From Epiperipatus broadwayi (lineage: Eukaryota > Onychophora > Udeonychophora > Euonychophora > Peripatidae), in assembly GCA_028023455.1 (NCBI GenBank), contig JAQFVV010000182.1, forward strand, positions 2,170,001-2,234,000: DNA of 64,000 nt, written 5' to 3'. Shown piece after piece: positions 61,251-64,000 of the stretch. The position numbers and the translations under genes were made by a program. The first letter of the stretch is position 1, and each line of letters opens with the position of its first letter. The notes below the pieces were generated by a model. The model was not told the DNA's origin, made no database searches, and worked only from the letters and a program-made list of their open reading frames with translations.

Positions 61251-62426
61251 CACCTGGGTCTCATTTTACGCGATAGATAGGTTCCTCAGAAAATGCGCGC
61301 AAATGAAATCGCGCAAAAATAGACGTAACTTATCTTGGAAAAGGGGGGATATGGACTGTGATTTTTCAAAACTCGCGTAAAAGCAAAGCACCAACGTAAA
61401 ATTTACTTTAAAATTCACGCAAAAAAAAAAAATAAGGAAATAAAATATGACTAATAAAAATTTTCAAATTTGAAAAAAATTGATACAAGACAAATTTTTT
61501 TTGACTATAATATTTAATTTTATTCAAAATAATATATTTTTATGCATAATTTACAGTACAGTAATTTACATTTTTTTATACACATTTTAATTATTATCGC
61601 TATTTGCTGATAAACAGTTTCGTTTGTAAACTGGTAAAAAATAAAGATTCTTCACAAGAGGAAATACAACTAGCACCAAATTCACTCATGTTGTGTTAAT
61701 GGTTTTCTGTTGACAACGTAATTAGTAATTAATCTTTGAGACGATGATTTTATTTATTGTTTATGAACTTAGAACTTATGATAATAAAAAGACATTTATT
61801 CATTACTGCTGGGAAAAATTTAATTAAAACTAACAACTAAAAATTAAATTCTTATTTTTGTCTTTAATTTTTTAATTTTCAATTCCGTTTAAAAATCAAA
61901 TTTCGTTTTACATCACATTTTCAAGTCGCCGTATGTAATTTTTAAATTGTTAATTACAATTAAAAATCAGATTTTAATTTTTAATTGTCAAATTTAATTG
62001 TGCTCGCTGCTATTACTCACCTTTTAAAAATAAACTTGCGGACACTAAATGATTAATAATTGATTACGTTCTTTTTTAAAAAGCAAAAACGGAATGTGAT
62101 TTAAAATGCAAAATTAACACGCGCAATGTTTGAACAAATTTACATTATAATCTTGTAAAATTTAATGTGTATACATAAAATGTGGAAATCATGATTTTAA
62201 TTTCATTATTGCATAAAATCTTACTATTATAAAGCACTGAAAATATTGAAATTACTAAGATGAAAGTCGAATTCCAATAATGTGCTATTACTTTCAATAT
62301 AACGTAAGTGCGCAAAATTTATTATTTAAAGTAATAGCGCATTATCGGAGTTCAACTTCTGGTGAAACATGAATCGCGTAACTCAAAATCGTGTTAAATA
62401 AGTCCGCGTAAAAAGAGACCCAGGTG
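61251..62426. mobile_element. TA-flanked TIR element (Tc1/mariner/pogo type), copy 2
   Basis: Starts CACCTGGGTCTCATTTTA, ends AAAGAGACCCAGGTG, with TA on both sides (61249-61250 and 62427-62428). The duplicated unit 2 preserves the empty target: there the LINE reads GTTTATATTTCTTGTTGC with a single TA, where this locus reads GTTTA|TA-element-TA|TTGCCTTGTTGC. This is direct evidence for insertion with TA duplication. Length is 1176 bp, homologous to 18292-19909 but with a single unit of the block triplicated there. It keeps the internal palindrome near 62264-62360. No transposase. Confidence 0.93.
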
Positions 62427-62428
62427 TA

Positions 62429-62612
62429 TTGCCTTGTTGCTAAACATCCTATTTGAGCCTTAAACAGTAAACTACTTTCCTTGCTATTATCATAAATTAA
62501 TTCGTAATCAAAACTTTTTTTACTTTCCATACTAATTCTTAATCTCTTCAACTCCCTATTCTTTATTAATGCATCTTTTCTTCTTTCCCATTCCTTAATA
62601 CTAGAACGCTCA
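62429..62612 (-). pseudogene. LINE ORF2 C-terminal fragment, copy 3 (upstream part)
   Basis: The minus strand reads KEWERRKDALIKNRELKRLR, then SMESKKSFDYELIYDNSKES and SLLFKAQIGCLATRQYT before the TIR element interrupts it. Relative to unit 2, 24-30 bp coding for the YRNKQN region are missing. The family A repeat joins directly upstream (62618). Confidence 0.75.
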
Positions 62613-62617
62613 ACAAT

Positions 62618-62860
62618 TCTAAAACAGGCAAAACTCTCCATACAGTAGTGCCACTCAGTGCAAGCCTGATTAATCTATGGCTGCCAGAAGGCTTGTGCAT
62701 AAAATCCCTATCTAGTGCCTACCCATCCAATATTCCCAGACTAGTTTCTAGCTTGTGGCTTTCGTCAGTGATAAGCCTTGATTCTGAGTGGCACAACTGT
62801 ATGGAGAGTTTTGCCTGTTTTAATAACAGTTATGAGCAAGCATAAGAAATGGTGATCATG
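62618..62860. repeat. Family A repeat, copy at 62.6 kb
   Basis: The left arm with hammerhead is followed by a very short right arm (GAGTGGCACAACTGTATGGA to GAAATGGTGATCATGG). Abuts the LINE tail at the same junction as the copy at 63815, because both belong to the duplicated unit. Confidence 0.85.
62733..62774 (-). ncRNA. Hammerhead ribozyme motif, family A (core intact, stem II AGC/GCU)
   Basis: Minus strand in order: TTATCA, CTGACGA, A, AGC-CACAA-GCT, A, GAA, ACTAGT, C, TGGGAA. The core and cleavage triplet are intact. Stem I has one mismatch. Shares the A-U variant of stem II with 30006-30047. Confidence 0.55.
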
Positions 62861-63189
62861 GTCAACAATGACATAAATTCTTTATCCATAGCTTCTGCAT
62901 ACTGTACTCATAAAATATTTTTTATCGAATGATGCAAAGTACGCTCATGCAGTGTGTCTTTTTCACGTTATCGTAAGTTGAAGCCAGGAATCACTAATTA
63001 CAAAATACAAGCTCGTTTACTTTTTTATTTTTTATTATTTTTTATATTCAAATCGGCTCTGATTTATCACTATAATTTGTCAGTGTGCATGACAGCTTCG
63101 CGATCTACTTTCATAGCCCTTGCAGGCTACCAGTAGACTACAGGCGCAGTCTTGGACATGCCTGAACTATATCATAAGAATGTATTACA

Positions 63190-63812
63190 ATTTTTTTTAT
63201 ATGTGATGCGATGTGACCTCCTTACACGGAGTCAGGAATCTCTCAACCACTATGCCCAGAGAAACCTGTTAGCCACTTTACCTTTCTTTTCCATTCCCCA
63301 CCCAAAGTTTTTCCCATATTCTTCTCTATCCTGCTCCATCCCATTTTCACAACATAATCTTTGTCAATTCCATGACCTTTATATCTAAATCCCCTTTATC
63401 TTTTCCCAAATTTAACTTAAAAACCAATAACTCACTTTCTCTGTAATAACTGTTTATATTTATTCTTCCACAACTTGATTATTTGTACCCTTTCTGTTTT
63501 CAGGCATTTACATTCAATTAACTGATGTCTAATATTTTCTATGCCTTTCTTACACAACTTGCAGACTAAATCACCCACATTTTTCCATTTATGTTTATAT
63601 TTCTTGTTGCTACACATCCTATTTGAGCCTTAAACAGTAAACTTCCTTTGCTATTATCATAAATTACCTCGTAACCAATATTCCATTTACTTCTATATAT
63701 ATTTAAACTTTTTTTACTCTCCATACTAGTTCTCTATCTCTCCAATTCCCTATTCTTTATTAATGCATCTTTTCTTCTTTCCCATTCCTTACCACTATAA
63801 TACCCACTAATT
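63190..63812 (-). mobile_element. LINE tail copy 4, uninterrupted (duplicate of copy 3)
   Basis: Minus-strand tail, 3' UTR and ORF end as in copy 3, without the TIR element. The knuckle reads CKLC...IRHQLIECKC at 63617-63432, the best-preserved C-x2-C-x8-H-x4-C in the window. Upstream SMESKKSLNIYRSKWN-like text is separated by a frameshift. Confidence 0.82.
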
Positions 63813-63814
63813 CT

Positions 63815-64000
63815 ATAACAGGCAAAACTCTCCATACAGTAGTGCCACTCAGTGCAAGCCAGATTAATCTATGGATGCCAGAAGGCTCGTGCATAAAATT
63901 CCTATCTATTGCCTACTCATCCAATATCCCCAGACTAGTTTCTAGCTTGTGGCTTTTGTCAGTGAGGAAGGAGCGTTGGATCAGAGTGGCACTACTGTAT
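63815..64000. repeat. Family A repeat at window end, incomplete
   Basis: Left arm from ATAACAGGCAAAACTCTCC through a hammerhead at 63927-63968 whose core has one change (CTGACAA, G8 to A). It then passes to the right arm (AGAGTGGCACTACTGTAT) where the window stops. Confidence 0.85.

Larger units (their letters stand above)
60557..64000. repeat. Tandem segmental duplication, two units
   Basis: Unit 1 (60557-62907) and unit 2 (62908 to beyond the window) share, in order, about 250 bp of the hAT right end, its flank, the LINE tail and a family A repeat, at roughly 90% identity. Unit 1 additionally contains the 1176-bp TA-flanked element. Without it the unit is about 1.17 kb. Unit 2 runs off the window in its family A part. 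Confidence 0.88.

Noticed and set aside
62429-63830. LINE tail plus family A as one composite mobile element
   Set aside because: The same junction occurs twice only because both copies lie in a tandem duplication. LINE tails at 11.0 and 32.1 kb have no family A attached.

Overview
The window looks like nuclear DNA from an invertebrate animal with a large, very AT-rich genome. I estimate about three quarters A+T by eye. There are no operons or ribosome-binding sites and no long open genes. It is instead filled with decayed transposable elements of animal types: RTE-like LINEs, a second LINE family, a Penelope-like relic, several hAT elements, a TA-target Tc1/mariner/pogo-type element and a TTAA-target piggyBac-like element. 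Introns or intergenic stretches run to many kb. I cannot name the species.

Layout. 1-6600: anonymous AT-rich DNA with a few GC-richer scraps. 6.7-9.8 kb: a 5'-truncated RTE LINE on the minus strand, bracketed by two copies of a 145-bp repeat. 10.5-12.1 kb: a Penelope-like GIY-YIG endonuclease relic on the plus strand, interrupted by the tail of a second LINE. 13.6-13.9 kb: a promoter-like patch (CRE, YY1-like and CCAAT boxes). Weak candidate small exons follow it on the plus strand at 15.8, 26.6, 39.1 and 39.8 kb. 17.4, 24.9-25.9, 29.4-30.5, 34.2, 40.9, 44.3, 62.6 and 63.8 kb: one dispersed family (family A here), often folded back on itself. 18.3-19.9 and 61.25-62.43 kb: two copies of a TA-flanked terminal-inverted-repeat element. 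20-22, 32.5, 40-42.7, 47.5-49.0 and 58.0-60.8 kb: hAT relics, two of them with 8-bp target duplications. 51.5-53.3 kb: a second RTE copy. 53.8-55.45 kb: a TTAA-flanked element. 60.55-64.0 kb: a tandem duplication that carries the hAT end, LINE tail and family A repeat as one unit.

The most interesting signal is a set of self-cleaving hammerhead ribozyme motifs. At 35.9-36.5 kb a partial tandem dimer (family B) carries two hammerheads 421 nt apart, with canonical core, stems and cleavage triplet; this is the architecture of animal retrozymes. Family A carries a second type of hammerhead. It has the same stem I, a different stem II that covaries between copies, and a palindromic stem III, as in dimeric hammerheads. 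Two family A loci are head-to-tail dimers with a period near 450 nt.

I see no intact protein-coding gene, tRNA, rRNA or CRISPR array. Everything assigned to host genes (the small exons, the promoter patch and a small membrane-protein exon at 51 kb) is low confidence.
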